Below are positions 6,596 to 13,874 of a stretch of DNA of 34,760 nt, in pieces. The stretch is from NCBI GenBank assembly GCA_027483805.1, contig JAIXTS010000102.1, forward strand, positions 1 to 34,760, given 5' to 3'. Position 1 is the stretch's first letter. Each line of letters starts with the position of its first letter. Below the pieces are notes generated by a model that ran no database searches, was not told where the DNA came from, and saw nothing but the letters and a program-made list of their open reading frames with translations. The position numbers and the translations under genes were made by a program. The DNA comes from Azospirillum sp. GTDB lineage: Bacteria; Pseudomonadota; Alphaproteobacteria; Azospirillales; Azospirillaceae.

Positions 6596-7234
6596 TCACT
6601 CCACAGCCCAGGCGCGCATGGGGCCTTCGGCCTGTTCCATGAATTCAGCCAAGGAGACGGCACCATCGCCATTCTGGTCCATGATGGCATGCCGGCGCGC
6701 GGCCTCTGCCCTCAACTCTTCCGGTGTCACCCGGAAATCGGCATTGCTGTCGGCTGACATGACGGGATCGATGCCCATGCGGTAATCGGCCCGGCCCCGC
6801 CCGTCCACGCGCGCGGTAGCGGCCTCATCCGGGCTCATGTCGATGCGGCCGGGCCGCAGGCGGCGGCCGCTGTCGGCCGGGGCCGTATGGGTGGGCAGGC
6901 CGACACGATATTGCGTCAACTCGTAGGAGGTAACGAACCCGTCGCGGTTGAGGTCATAAAGGGCAAACACGCGGTCTGCCTCGGCCGTGAATTCCGCCAG
7001 GGACAGTTTGCTGTCCTTTTCGGTATCGGTGCGGGCGAACCAGTCGCGCATGGCGGCACGATAGGCGTCGGCATCCCGCGTGGGAGCCGCCAGCGGCTCC
7101 CCCAGCGGGCTGATGGGGTTGTAGCGGATACCGGGTCGGAACTTGTCGCCCCCGCCGCCGCATGCGGCCAGGACCAAGCACAGCCCCGCTAGACCCAGGC
7201 CCAGCCCCGCACGCCGCCAAACCGTCCGCCGCAT
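6596..7234 (-). CDS. EF-hand calcium-binding lipoprotein (212 aa)
   Basis: A predicted lipoprotein: arginine-rich start, hydrophobic core and lipobox LAAC with Cys25. The exported part contains four EF-hand-like loops at about 70-81 (DTEKDSKLSLAE), 94-105 (DLNRDGFVTSYE), 162-173 (DSNADFRVTPEE) and 186-197 (DQNGDGAVSLAE). Loops 2 and 4 keep all the usual calcium ligands. Loops 1 and 3 lack the central glycine (Ser or Phe instead) and may bind weakly. The pairs are separated by about 55 residues. It is a paralogue of the next gene upstream. A role as a calcium sensor or buffer in the envelope is inference; no enzyme domain is present. Confidence 0.85.
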   Translation of the reverse strand: MRRTVWRRAGLGLGLAGLCLVLAACGGGGDKFRPGIRYNPISPLGEPLAAPTRDADAYRAAMRDWFARTDTEKDSKLSLAEFTAEADRVFALYDLNRDGFVTSYELTQYRVGLPTHTAPADSGRRLRPGRIDMSPDEAATARVDGRGRADYRMGIDPVMSADSNADFRVTPEELRAEAARRHAIMDQNGDGAVSLAEFMEQAEGPMRAWAVE

Positions 7235-7308
7235 CCGCCGCTCCGTTCGCTGTTCACCTTCTGCTTAGCGATGTCGCGACCCCGGTGCCAGCAGTTTGAT
7301 GTCGCGGC

Positions 7309-8019
7309 TCAGCCCCGCCCGCCACCGGGGGGGCCACCGCCCTGCCGGCCGCCGCCCACGCCACCCCGGGCCGGGCGCTCATTATAGGCCTTGGATCCCG
7401 CGTCGCGGATTTCTTCCAGGCTGGTGCGGCCATCCTGGTTGCTGTCCATGGCGCGCAGCCGGTCCAGGGTCAGTGTTTCCAGTTCCGCCGGGGTTACGCG
7501 GAAATCCAGGTTCCGGTCGGCTTCCATCACCTTATCTGCACCGCCGCCACCGCCCATCATCATGCCGCCGCGCGGTCCGTCGGGACCGGGGCCGCCGGTA
7601 CCGGCGCGGGGCGGGGGTGGGCGGTCCGTGCCGTCTGCTGGCGGTGTACCGTCCGGCGGGGCCGGCGCGCGGTCGCCACCACCCCGCAGGGCAGCCAGCC
7701 GGGTCTGCCGGTAATCACCCAGTTCGCGGGTGTTGATGGCGCCGTCCTTGTCGCTGTCCACCGCCCGGAAGAACCGGGCAATGTCGGGCTTCACCTCCTC
7801 CGGTGACAGGAAACCGTCACGGTTGCTGTCCAGACCTTTGGCCCAATCGACCAGCATATCCGCATAGGCGGCTTCGTCCGGCGCCATGCGGCCCAGCAGC
7901 TCGCCGGCAGGTGACAGGGGAACGCGCCCCATGCTGCGTCCCCCACCCGGCGGGCCATCGGCATGGGAGGCGGAGCAGGCGGACAGCAACAGCAAAGCAA
8001 CGAAAGCGAACGGGCGCAT
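7309..8019 (-). CDS. EF-hand calcium-binding lipoprotein with Gly/Pro-rich linker (236 aa)
   Basis: A predicted lipoprotein with lipobox LSAC (Cys15). It has four EF-hand loops at about 64-75 (DSNRDGFLSPEE), 88-99 (DSDKDGAINTRE), 168-179 (DRNLDFRVTPAE) and 192-203 (DSNQDGRTSLEE). The third lacks the central glycine, exactly as in its paralogue downstream. Between the EF-hand pairs is a low-complexity Pro/Gly stretch (about 113-160, with GGMMMGGGGG), and the C-terminus is a further Gly-rich tail after 219. The shared VM-AD-N-DFRVTP segment shows that the two genes arose by duplication. They are 74 bases apart and could be one transcript. The cellular role is unknown. Confidence 0.85.
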   Translation of the reverse strand: MRPFAFVALLLLSACSASHADGPPGGGRSMGRVPLSPAGELLGRMAPDEAAYADMLVDWAKGLDSNRDGFLSPEEVKPDIARFFRAVDSDKDGAINTRELGDYRQTRLAALRGGGDRAPAPPDGTPPADGTDRPPPPRAGTGGPGPDGPRGGMMMGGGGGADKVMEADRNLDFRVTPAELETLTLDRLRAMDSNQDGRTSLEEIRDAGSKAYNERPARGGVGGGRQGGGPPGGGRG

Positions 8020-8091
8020 GACCGAAACCTTTGTGGTTTCCGATTACACGCGGCTGGAGGGGGGCGGCTGTCGGGCTGGCTTTTGGGGCGA

Positions 8092-9252
8092 TCAGGTGAC
8101 GGCCGGTTCGGCCATCGCGCCCAGGGGCAGGGTGCAGTCCCGCAGTTTCAGGCCCTTCAGCCTGTCCACCGGTATCACAACGCCGGTAAAATCCACCCAT
8201 TCGATGGCCGCGTCGCGCAACCGCACGGGCAAGGCCCCGCCGCCGCGCAATCGCAGATCCCCCATGTTCGCGGCCTCCACCACGGTGTTGCGCAGGGTAG
8301 CCCCTTCGAACCCCGCACCGCGCAAATCGCAGCCCGAGAGGTCGGCATAAGCCAGGCTGGCACCGCCGAAATCACTGGCGGCCAGCTTGGCATGGCTCAA
8401 CTGGGCACCCGACAGGTCGGCACCGCGGAAGGACATGGCCGACAGTTCACGTCCGCGCAGATCCACGCCCTTCATCTTGCGCCCTGTGAAATCGGCCCGC
8501 GCGCCGGCCTGTCCGCCGCTTTCCACCCATTCCTCGTGCTGGGTGACGATACGGTCGATCTCCGCCAGATTCTGCAGATGTTCGGTAAAGGCCGGCAGTC
8601 CCTGGAACAGACGGCGCGTCGTGTCATCCACCGTAAAGGTGGCATCCTTGATATCGGCATGCAGGAAATTGGCGCCCTGCATCTTGGCACCCAACAGCAC
8701 GACGCCCTGCAGGTCGCTTTCGCTGAAATCGGCGTTGGCCAGGTTGGCATTGCGCATGTTGACGCCGCGCAGCCGCACCTTGCGCACCACGGCATCTTCC
8801 AGCGACGCCTCTTCCAGATTGCAGAAGGACAGGTCGGTCACGAACTCCCGGCTGAGCACATCATCCCCCTTGCGGTGCAGGGTGATGTTGCCCATGCGCA
8901 TATCGCTGCCATCCAGCTTGGCCTGGGCAAGGTCGGATTTGTAGAAACGGGCACCGCGCAGGTTGGCGCGGGAGAAGTCGCAATGTTTCAGATTGGCGCC
9001 GATGAACAGGCTGTTCGCCAGATCCGTTTCCCGAAACTTGCAGCCTTCCATGTTTGTTTGTGAAAAGTTGCAGGCCAGCAGTGTTGCCTGCGACAGGTTG
9101 AACCCTTTTAGTTGCAGGCCCTCCATGCTGGCCAGCCGCAATTCAAGGCGCCGACCGCCCTTCCCCTTCAGGAAGAGCGAGTGCATGGCGAGATGTGTTG
9201 TGAGATCGGTGCGCGCAGAACCGGTATCGGTAGATGGAACCGCCATGAACAT
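8092..9252 (-). CDS. Pentapeptide-repeat protein (386 aa, first of a pair)
   Basis: Repeats of the A(D/N)LXX type form a right-handed quadrilateral beta-helix. Two repeat blocks (about 42-125 and 142-206) are followed by a non-repeat helical linker (about 207-250, with TRRLFQGLPAF and HEEWVESGG) and another block (252-335), then a short C-terminal domain. No signal peptide or membrane segment is visible. Known pentapeptide proteins can mimic DNA (gyrase protection) or act in the envelope, but nothing here points to one role. A paralogue with the same layout lies upstream at 9684-10814. The start at 9252 lacks a clear ribosome site; ATG at 9246 is an alternative. Confidence 0.88.
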   Translation of the reverse strand: MFMAVPSTDTGSARTDLTTHLAMHSLFLKGKGGRRLELRLASMEGLQLKGFNLSQATLLACNFSQTNMEGCKFRETDLANSLFIGANLKHCDFSRANLRGARFYKSDLAQAKLDGSDMRMGNITLHRKGDDVLSREFVTDLSFCNLEEASLEDAVVRKVRLRGVNMRNANLANADFSESDLQGVVLLGAKMQGANFLHADIKDATFTVDDTTRRLFQGLPAFTEHLQNLAEIDRIVTQHEEWVESGGQAGARADFTGRKMKGVDLRGRELSAMSFRGADLSGAQLSHAKLAASDFGGASLAYADLSGCDLRGAGFEGATLRNTVVEAANMGDLRLRGGGALPVRLRDAAIEWVDFTGVVIPVDRLKGLKLRDCTLPLGAMAEPAVT

Positions 9253-9287
9253 TCAGCCGTATGTTATTTTATTGCGGTGCGGCTGAA
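9252..9287 (-). other. Stem-loop ending at the start codon of the first pentapeptide gene
   Basis: TTCAGCCG and CGGCTGAA pair across a 20-base loop. The arm nearer the gene runs into the ATG (CGGCTGAATG), so the start codon sits at the foot of the stem. The gene lacks an obvious ribosome site, so this structure may matter for its translation. The 9253-9370 stretch is AT-rich compared with its surroundings, and I see no gene in 9253-9683. Confidence 0.4.
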
Positions 9288-9389
9288 CAAACAATGCTCA
9301 TGCGCCCGCAAAGGGATATTGGCCTGTCAAATAGCAAAAGAAAATGATTAATAAGTTAATATTGCGCACCCTAACCGAAAGGTCATGGA

Positions 9390-9515
9390 GTGTGATTGTT
9401 GGTCTTTTTGTTTGCCCTCAATCGCCGGGCGCCACATCCGTGGGCTTGGCTTGGTGCCGCAGGGGCGGCGGGCCGCCCGTCGCCGGCCTGCAAGGGTCAT
9501 GGTCCATGACCCTTG
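9390..9515 (-). repeat. Divergent copy C of the palindromic intergenic repeat
   Basis: The segment GCCCTCAATCGCCGG followed by GCGCC, GTGGGCTTGGCT and a GC-rich palindromic block matches the core of copy B in the same orientation. The preceding GTTGGTC also matches. The end hairpin is different in sequence, CAAGGGTCATGG-T-CCATGACCCTTG (9491-9515), but sits at the same place as the GGTCAA/TTGACC hairpin of copies A and B. It lies between the two pentapeptide genes, downstream of one and upstream of the other. The outer limits are approximate. Confidence 0.65.
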
Positions 9516-9586
9516 CTCACAGGGTGCGGTGAAACCATCTCGCTGCTGCGGTCGGATTAATTCCGGTAATCTCGCGTCAAGCTCTC

Positions 9587-9609
9587 GCAAGATACCAACA
9601 GTATCTTGC
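9587..9609 (-). terminator. Hairpin behind the second pentapeptide gene
   Basis: GCAAGATAC and GTATCTTGC (9 bases, perfect) flank CAACA. It lies about 75 bases beyond the stop codon of the gene ending at 9684, read leftwards. It has no T-run, so a 3' processing or stability structure is equally possible. Confidence 0.4.
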
Positions 9610-9683
9610 CTCAACCTTTCCTAATCTTGCCGAATGCCTCCCTGCCTCGCGACGCGAAAGCCCTTTCCCGCAACCCTGCTAAA

Positions 9684-10814
9684 TCAAGGTTCTTCCGGCA
9701 TACGGCATTCACGCAGGACCGCACCGGAAAGCTGTTCGGGCGTGATCACACATTGCGTAAAGCTGGTCCATTCGATGGACGCACCCGTAAACCGGATCGC
9801 CATCTTGCCGCCACCGCGCAGTTCCAGATCGCCAAAATTCGCCCCATCGACGCTGGTGTGCAGCAGTCGGGCATTTTCCATGCCGGCACCGCGCAGGTCG
9901 GCATTGGACAATTCGGCATAGGCCAGGGTGGCCCCGTTAAAATCGGCCGCTGCCAGACGGGCATGGGCCAGCTTGGCCCCGGTCAGATCAGCGCCCCGGA
10001 AAGACACGGCTGAGAGTTCCCGCCCACGCAGATCGACACCGCGAAGCGCCATACCGGCGAAATCAGCCCGGGCCCCCGACCGGCCGCCGGAATTCACCCA
10101 TTCCTCATGTGCGGCAACGATGCGGTCGGTTTCCCGCAGATTGGCCAGATGTTCCTCGAAGGCCGGATTGCCGGCAAACAGGCGGCGGGTTTCATCATTT
10201 ACCGTGAAGACGGCGTTCTTGATATTGGCGCCGGTGAACTTTGCCCGCTCCATCTGGGCGCCCAACAGCACCACGCCCTGCATGTCCGCCCCCGACAGGT
10301 CGGCGCCCGACAGGTCGGCATTGCGCATATTGACGCCGCGCAGCCGCACATTGTGCAGCACGGCGTCCTGAAGGGTTGCTTCCTCCATGTTGCAGAAGGA
10401 AAGGTCGGTGGTGAATTCCCGCTGCTTGGCGACACCGCCGCTGTTCAGCGTAATCGACCCGACCCGCATGTCGGACCCGGTCATCTTCGCCTGCTGCAGG
10501 TCGGACTTGTAAAAGCGGGTGCCACGCAGATCGGCGCGGGTGAAATCGCAATGTTTCAGGTTGGCGCCGATGAACAGGCTGTTCGACAGGTTGGCAGCCT
10601 GAAAGCTGCACCCTTCCAGATCCGTATAGGACAGGTTGCAGGCCAGCAGCAGACATTGCGACAGGTCGAAATTGTTCAGCTTGATACCCGACAGGTTCTG
10701 CAGGCGCATCTCCAGCCGCTTGCCCGCATGCCCGCGGGCAAAAAGCGTGTGCTGGGCCAGCATGACCTGCATGTCATGCGACGGCAAGGTGTGGGCGCTT
10801 TGCGGTTTGTTCAT
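9684..10814 (-). CDS. Pentapeptide-repeat protein (376 aa, second of a pair)
   Basis: A paralogue of the gene at 8092-9252 with the same order: a short lead (MLAQHTLFARGHAGKRLEMRL), N-terminal pentapeptide blocks such as ANLSNSLFIGANLKHCDF and ADLSGADLSGADMQG, a helical linker (TRRLFAGNPAFEEHL, HEEWVNSGG), a second repeat region and a short tail. The ORF track begins at 10940, but the first 42 residues are Trp/Cys/Arg-rich and unlike the paralogue, so the ATG at 10814 (MNKPQSAHTL) is chosen. No strong ribosome site is visible. The conserved linker in both proteins suggests two beta-helices joined by a hinge. Function is unknown. Confidence 0.88.
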   Translation of the reverse strand: MNKPQSAHTLPSHDMQVMLAQHTLFARGHAGKRLEMRLQNLSGIKLNNFDLSQCLLLACNLSYTDLEGCSFQAANLSNSLFIGANLKHCDFTRADLRGTRFYKSDLQQAKMTGSDMRVGSITLNSGGVAKQREFTTDLSFCNMEEATLQDAVLHNVRLRGVNMRNADLSGADLSGADMQGVVLLGAQMERAKFTGANIKNAVFTVNDETRRLFAGNPAFEEHLANLRETDRIVAAHEEWVNSGGRSGARADFAGMALRGVDLRGRELSAVSFRGADLTGAKLAHARLAAADFNGATLAYAELSNADLRGAGMENARLLHTSVDGANFGDLELRGGGKMAIRFTGASIEWTSFTQCVITPEQLSGAVLRECRMPEEP

Positions 10815-10966
10815 CGGGGGGCTGCTTGATCCAACATCAGGTTCAACTATGCCATACACGCAGACCTGGGTAATCCACCAACATCTCCATGTGGTCCTGG
10901 CCAAAAGACATATCCGGCACCGCCAGATACCCCGCGGCACCTGTCAAGACTGTTGACCCATAATAG

Positions 10967-10998
10967 AGGATTATGATCCTATACACAGGATTTTATCC
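10967..10998 (+). promoter_or_regulatory. Pair of GGAT/ATCC dyads upstream of the lysozyme gene
   Basis: AGGAT-TATG-ATCCT (10967-10980) and GGAT-TTT-ATCC (10988-10998) are two similar dyads with centres about 20 bases, or two helical turns, apart. They lie just before the AGAGGGGG ribosome site of the lysozyme gene. TTGACC at about 10953 could be part of its promoter. The pattern suggests an operator for a dimeric repressor; this is inference. Confidence 0.4.
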
Positions 10999-11013
10999 AG
11001 AGGGGGCAACCGG

Positions 11014-11538
11014 ATGAACAGGATAAACAAGGCCACTATCGATCTGGTCAAACGGTTCGAGGGTTTGGGGGACGGTGAGCGGGACAGGCCCGGGCTGCAA
11101 CCCTATCTCTGTCCGGCCGGATACTGGACCATCGGCTACGGCCGTGTGCTGCGCGGACCCGATGGCCGCATGTTCAAGGGCGATGTGGACCGGCAGGCAG
11201 CGACCGCCCTTTACCCGGGCGGTATCAACGAGGCGCAGGCCGCTTCGTTTCTGATCGACGATCTGGCCGATATCGGGCGCCAATTATCGTCCAGGCTGCG
11301 GGTTCTGGTCAGCGACAACCAGTTCGGGGCCTGCATATCCTTTGTCTATAATATCGGCATCGCGGCCTTCACCGCCAGCACCCTGCTGAAGCGGCTGAAT
11401 GCCGGAGACCAGGCCGGGGCGGCCCGGCAGTTCCTGAGCTGGAACAAGGCGACCGACCCGCGCACGGGCCGAAAGGTGGAATTGCCCGGATTGACCCGAC
11501 GACGCGAGGCAGAGCGGGCGCTGTTCCTGATGGGGTAA
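11014..11538 (+). CDS. Phage-type lysozyme (GH24 endolysin)
   Basis: A 174-residue muramidase of glycoside hydrolase family 24 that would cut the MurNAc-GlcNAc bond of peptidoglycan. Glu16 in KRFEG is the expected catalytic acid. YLCPAGYWTIGYG supplies Cys33 and Thr39 with the family spacing of five residues between them. The loop between Glu16 and Cys33 is longer than usual by about eight residues (GDGERDRPG). The conserved FVYNIG and FLSWNKA segments are present, and it ends GLTRRREAERALFLMG. There is no signal peptide, so export would need a holin or another route. No phage genes, holin or spanin lie near it, which suggests a domesticated solitary lysin. Confidence 0.88.
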   Translation: MNRINKATIDLVKRFEGLGDGERDRPGLQPYLCPAGYWTIGYGRVLRGPDGRMFKGDVDRQAATALYPGGINEAQAASFLIDDLADIGRQLSSRLRVLVSDNQFGACISFVYNIGIAAFTASTLLKRLNAGDQAGAARQFLSWNKATDPRTGRKVELPGLTRRREAERALFLMG

Positions 11539-11607
11539 TCGCACCCCTTCATCACCAGCGGCCTGCATCATGGCATGAGGATCGGTGCCGGCATCAGACG
11601 GCACGAC

Positions 11608-11647
11608 GGGCGGGTCCGTTCCGCCGGCAGGACGGACGGACCCGTCC
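11608..11647. terminator. Hairpin between convergent lysozyme and pal genes
   Basis: GGGTCCGT and ACGGACCC pair, extended outward by about four further pairs including one G-T, around a GC-rich loop. It fills the space between the lysozyme stop (11538) and the pal stop (11651). No T-run follows, so it may be a barrier or a weak bidirectional terminator. Confidence 0.45.
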
Positions 11648-11650
11648 CTG

Positions 11651-12175
11651 TCAGTTCACGACACTGACCGCGCGGCGGTTCTGGGCCCAGACATCGGCGG
11701 AAGAGCCGGCCACGGCCGGGCGTTCCTTGCCGAAGGACAGGGTCTGCAGGCGGCTATTGTCGATACCGTTGGCGGCCAGATAACGGCGCACGCTGTCGGC
11801 GCGCTTCTGGCCCAGCGCCAGGTTGTACTCGCGGGTCCCGCGCTCGTCGCAATGGCCTTCGATGGTCAGGGTGATGGACGGGTTGGCGCGCAGCCATTCC
11901 GCCTGCTTGTCCAGGGTGGCGGCCGATTCCGGTGACACTTCGAACTGGTCTACGCCAAAGAAGACACGGTCGCCGATCTGTGCCAACTGCTGCTGCGGCG
12001 ACAGGGTCGAATTCAAGTTGGACTGTTCGACCCCGGTGGTGCCGGTGCCCGCGCCGGGGAAGGGCGTGGTATAGCCGCCGCCGGTGCTGGTTGCTTGCTT
12101 GTCGCTGTCGCGGACGGAGGAACAGGCGGCCAGCAGCATCAGCGGTGCCAGCAGCAGAAGATTGGTGCGCTTCAT
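11651..12175 (-). CDS. pal: Peptidoglycan-associated lipoprotein Pal
   Basis: A 174-residue outer-membrane lipoprotein with an OmpA-like peptidoglycan-binding domain. The signal sequence ends in lipobox LAAC (Cys18). A Gly/Thr-rich linker leads to the OmpA-like domain from about residue 75, with VFFGVDQFEVSPES, the core TIEGHCDERGTREYNLALGQKRA and VWAQNRRAV near the end. Pal normally works with TolB in the Tol system that pulls in the outer membrane at division. Here no tol gene is adjacent; the upstream neighbour is yqgE. The ATG at 12175 follows a GAGAG ribosome site and is preferred over the ATG at 12190. Confidence 0.9.
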   Translation of the reverse strand: MKRTNLLLLAPLMLLAACSSVRDSDKQATSTGGGYTTPFPGAGTGTTGVEQSNLNSTLSPQQQLAQIGDRVFFGVDQFEVSPESAATLDKQAEWLRANPSITLTIEGHCDERGTREYNLALGQKRADSVRRYLAANGIDNSRLQTLSFGKERPAVAGSSADVWAQNRRAVSVVN

Positions 12176-12331
12176 CTCTTGATCTCTCATTCCCAGATGT
12201 TTCCACCGGCATCCAAGGCCGGCGGCCCCACATCATCCAAACCCGCGATTGCGGCGGGACTTGGACCAAAGCCGGGCCTGTGTTGGGCAGCGCCCAGCAT
12301 GACATGGATCGGGGGGTCGGTGACGGCCTGT

Positions 12332-12910
12332 TCAGGCGTGGCCGATATCCGATGACAGCATGGACAGGTTGATGCCCAACGTCGCCAGGGCCCGTTCCCA
12401 TTTGCCGTCCAGGTCGCCGTCGAACAGGATCGCGCTGTCGGCCGGCGCATGCAGCCAGCCATTCTGCTGCATTTCCTGGTCCAACTGTCCGGGACCCCAG
12501 CCGGCATAGCCCAGGGCCAGGATGGCCCGTTCCGGCCCTTGCCCTTCCGCCACGGCGCGCAGGATATCGACCGTGGCGGTCAGCACTACCTGATCACCGA
12601 TGGGCATGCTGCCTTCCTGGCTGTAATCGGGGCTGTGCAGAACGAAGCCACGGCCCGATTCGACCGGCCCGCCGTAATGCACCCGCAATTCCCGCGCCGG
12701 CCGTGTCACATCGATATCCAACTGGTGGAGAAGGCTGGTGAAGCTGATCCCGTCGAACAGCCGGTTGACCACCAGGCCCATAGCCCCGTCGGCATTGTGG
12801 ACGCAGATATAGATCACGGTCTTTTCGAACCGCGGGTCCGGCATCTGCGGCATCGCGATCAGCAGATGGCCGGTGAGCGAGGTCAGGGGCTTTTTCCGGG
12901 ATTGCGGCAT
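12332..12910 (-). CDS. yqgE: YqgE/AlgH family protein (DUF179)
   Basis: A 192-residue protein with the DUF179 signature from near the start: LTGHLLIAMPQMPDPRFEKTVIYIC, then GAMGLVVNRL, VHYGGPVESGRGFVLH and LALGYAGWGPGQLDQEM. The family is widespread, cytoplasmic and of uncertain function; Pseudomonas AlgH was linked to alginate regulation. The track ORF starts at 12985, but 25 extra residues do not match the family, so ATG 12910 (MPQSRKK) is used. It is 161 bases from the divergent peroxiredoxin start and 156 bases upstream of pal on the same strand. Confidence 0.88.
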   Translation of the reverse strand: MPQSRKKPLTSLTGHLLIAMPQMPDPRFEKTVIYICVHNADGAMGLVVNRLFDGISFTSLLHQLDIDVTRPARELRVHYGGPVESGRGFVLHSPDYSQEGSMPIGDQVVLTATVDILRAVAEGQGPERAILALGYAGWGPGQLDQEMQQNGWLHAPADSAILFDGDLDGKWERALATLGINLSMLSSDIGHA

Positions 12911-13071
12911 TGGGGGAAAACGGGTCTGTCTTGACGGGCCATGATCATAGCAGCCGCCACCGTCCCTGGGGCGGTTTTTCGACATGTGCCCTTTTGCTTG
13001 TCGTGGGGCCGGGCGTAGCCTAGAAACGGCCTATATAGTTCTGGCAACAACCCTCTTGGGAGGACAAGCAG

Positions 13072-13554
13072 ATGAGCGTGAAGGTTGGCGACCGCGTCCC
13101 GTCGGTTACCCTGAAGCACCTGACTGAATCCGGTATGCAGGAGGTCAGCACCGATGACCTGCTGAAGGGCAAGAAGGTCGTCCTGTTCTCTGTGCCCGGT
13201 GCCTTCACCCCCACCTGCTCGGCCAAGCATCTGCCGGGCTTCGTGGATAATGCCGAGTCCATCAAGGCCAAGGGCGTTGAGGATATTGTCTGCCTGGCCG
13301 TGAACGACCCCTTCGTCATGCAGGCCTGGGGCAAGGCCAACAATGTCGCCGGCAAGGTCACCATGCTGCCCGACGGCAATGGCACCCTGACCAAGGCCCT
13401 GGGCCTGGAGATGGACGGCACCGCCTACAATCTGGGTCATCGCAGCCAGCGCTTCGCCCTGGTGGCCGAGGATGGCGTGATCACGCGCCTGGAAGTGGAA
13501 AAGCCCGGTGCCTTCGAAGTATCCAGCGCCGAGTACATTCTGAAGACCCTGTGA
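13072..13554 (+). CDS. Peroxiredoxin of the Prx5 (AhpC/TSA redoxin) family
   Basis: A 160-residue thiol peroxidase that reduces hydrogen peroxide and organic peroxides, usually with glutathione/glutaredoxin or thioredoxin. The active-site segment PGAFTPTCSAKHLPGF carries the peroxidatic Cys49 with the usual Thr two residues before it. Another cysteine (Cys74 in IVCLAVND) occupies the position typical of Prx5 proteins. VNDPFVMQAW and the C-terminal phrase EVEKPGAFEVSSAE also fit. A strong ribosome site (GGGAGG) precedes the ATG. A solo hairpin and a 147-bp repeat follow before its terminator at 13843. Confidence 0.93.
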   Translation: MSVKVGDRVPSVTLKHLTESGMQEVSTDDLLKGKKVVLFSVPGAFTPTCSAKHLPGFVDNAESIKAKGVEDIVCLAVNDPFVMQAWGKANNVAGKVTMLPDGNGTLTKALGLEMDGTAYNLGHRSQRFALVAEDGVITRLEVEKPGAFEVSSAEYILKTL

Positions 13555-13579
13555 TCCTATCGCCATCTGCCTGGATGTG

Positions 13580-13612
13580 ATACCACCGGTCAAAATTCTT
13601 GACCGGTGGTAT
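13580..13612. repeat. Solo hairpin related to the terminal hairpin of the 147-bp repeat
   Basis: ATACCACCGGTCAA and its exact reverse complement (14 bases each) flank AATTC. The core GGTCAAAATTCTTGACC and the ATACC/GGTAT ends match the terminal hairpin of copy A, but the three bases after ATACC are ACC here and GAC there, with the partner bases changed to match (GGT and GTC). It starts 26 bases after the peroxiredoxin stop codon. Confidence 0.75.
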
Positions 13613-13666
13613 TCGCGCCGGCTGGCGCGGTGGCGGCGCATGCCGCCGAAGCTTGAAATGCCAATG

Positions 13667-13813
13667 ATACCAGCGGCATGAAATCTTGACCGTTGGTCAC
13701 TCTTTCCTGCCCTCAATCGCCGGCGCCCCTATCCATGGGCTTGGCTGCGCACCACGTGGCGCGCGGCGGCGGTCGCCGCCCTACCGACGGTCAAGAATGT
13801 TGACCGTCGGTAG
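13667..13813 (-). repeat. 147-bp palindromic intergenic repeat, copy B
   Basis: An inverted copy of 1920-2066 with 10 mismatches and no gaps by hand alignment. One end is ATACCAGCGGCATGAAATC. The other is a perfect 14-base hairpin (CTACCGACGGTCAA, loop GAATG). Just beyond it, at 13838 read leftwards, ATACCAGCGACTTGAAA resembles the first end, so the element may extend to 13838 with terminal inverted repeats of about 17 bases. It lies in the peroxiredoxin 3' region. The gap 13555-13920 holds this, the solo hairpin and a terminator, and no gene. Confidence 0.85.
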
Positions 13814-13842
13814 GGGTTGGCTTTTCAAGTCGCTGGTATGAG

Positions 13843-13874
13843 AAGGGCTGGGGCGTCACCGCCTCGGCCTTTTT
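13843..13874 (+). terminator. Intrinsic terminator of the peroxiredoxin gene
   Basis: AAGGGCTGGGGCG pairs with CGCCTCGGCCTT (with G-T wobbles) around TCAC and is followed by TTTTT. It lies about 290 bases beyond the peroxiredoxin stop codon, on the far side of the repeat, as the nrdA terminator does for copy A. Confidence 0.65.

Noticed and set aside
6587-6598. TAGGGTCCATCA shared with the hairpin arm at 3379-3390
   Set aside because: A single 12-base match at the end of the EF-hand gene without a second arm; chance is enough to explain it.
9344-9624. Small ORFs across the pentapeptide intergenic region
   Set aside because: They run through the palindromic repeat, and their peptides (for example CPQSPGATSVGLAWC) come from the repeat itself; no ribosome site or homology.
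10815-10940. N-terminal extension of the second pentapeptide protein
   Set aside because: The 42 extra residues are Trp/Cys/Arg-rich and have no counterpart in the paralogue; ATG 10814 matches it.
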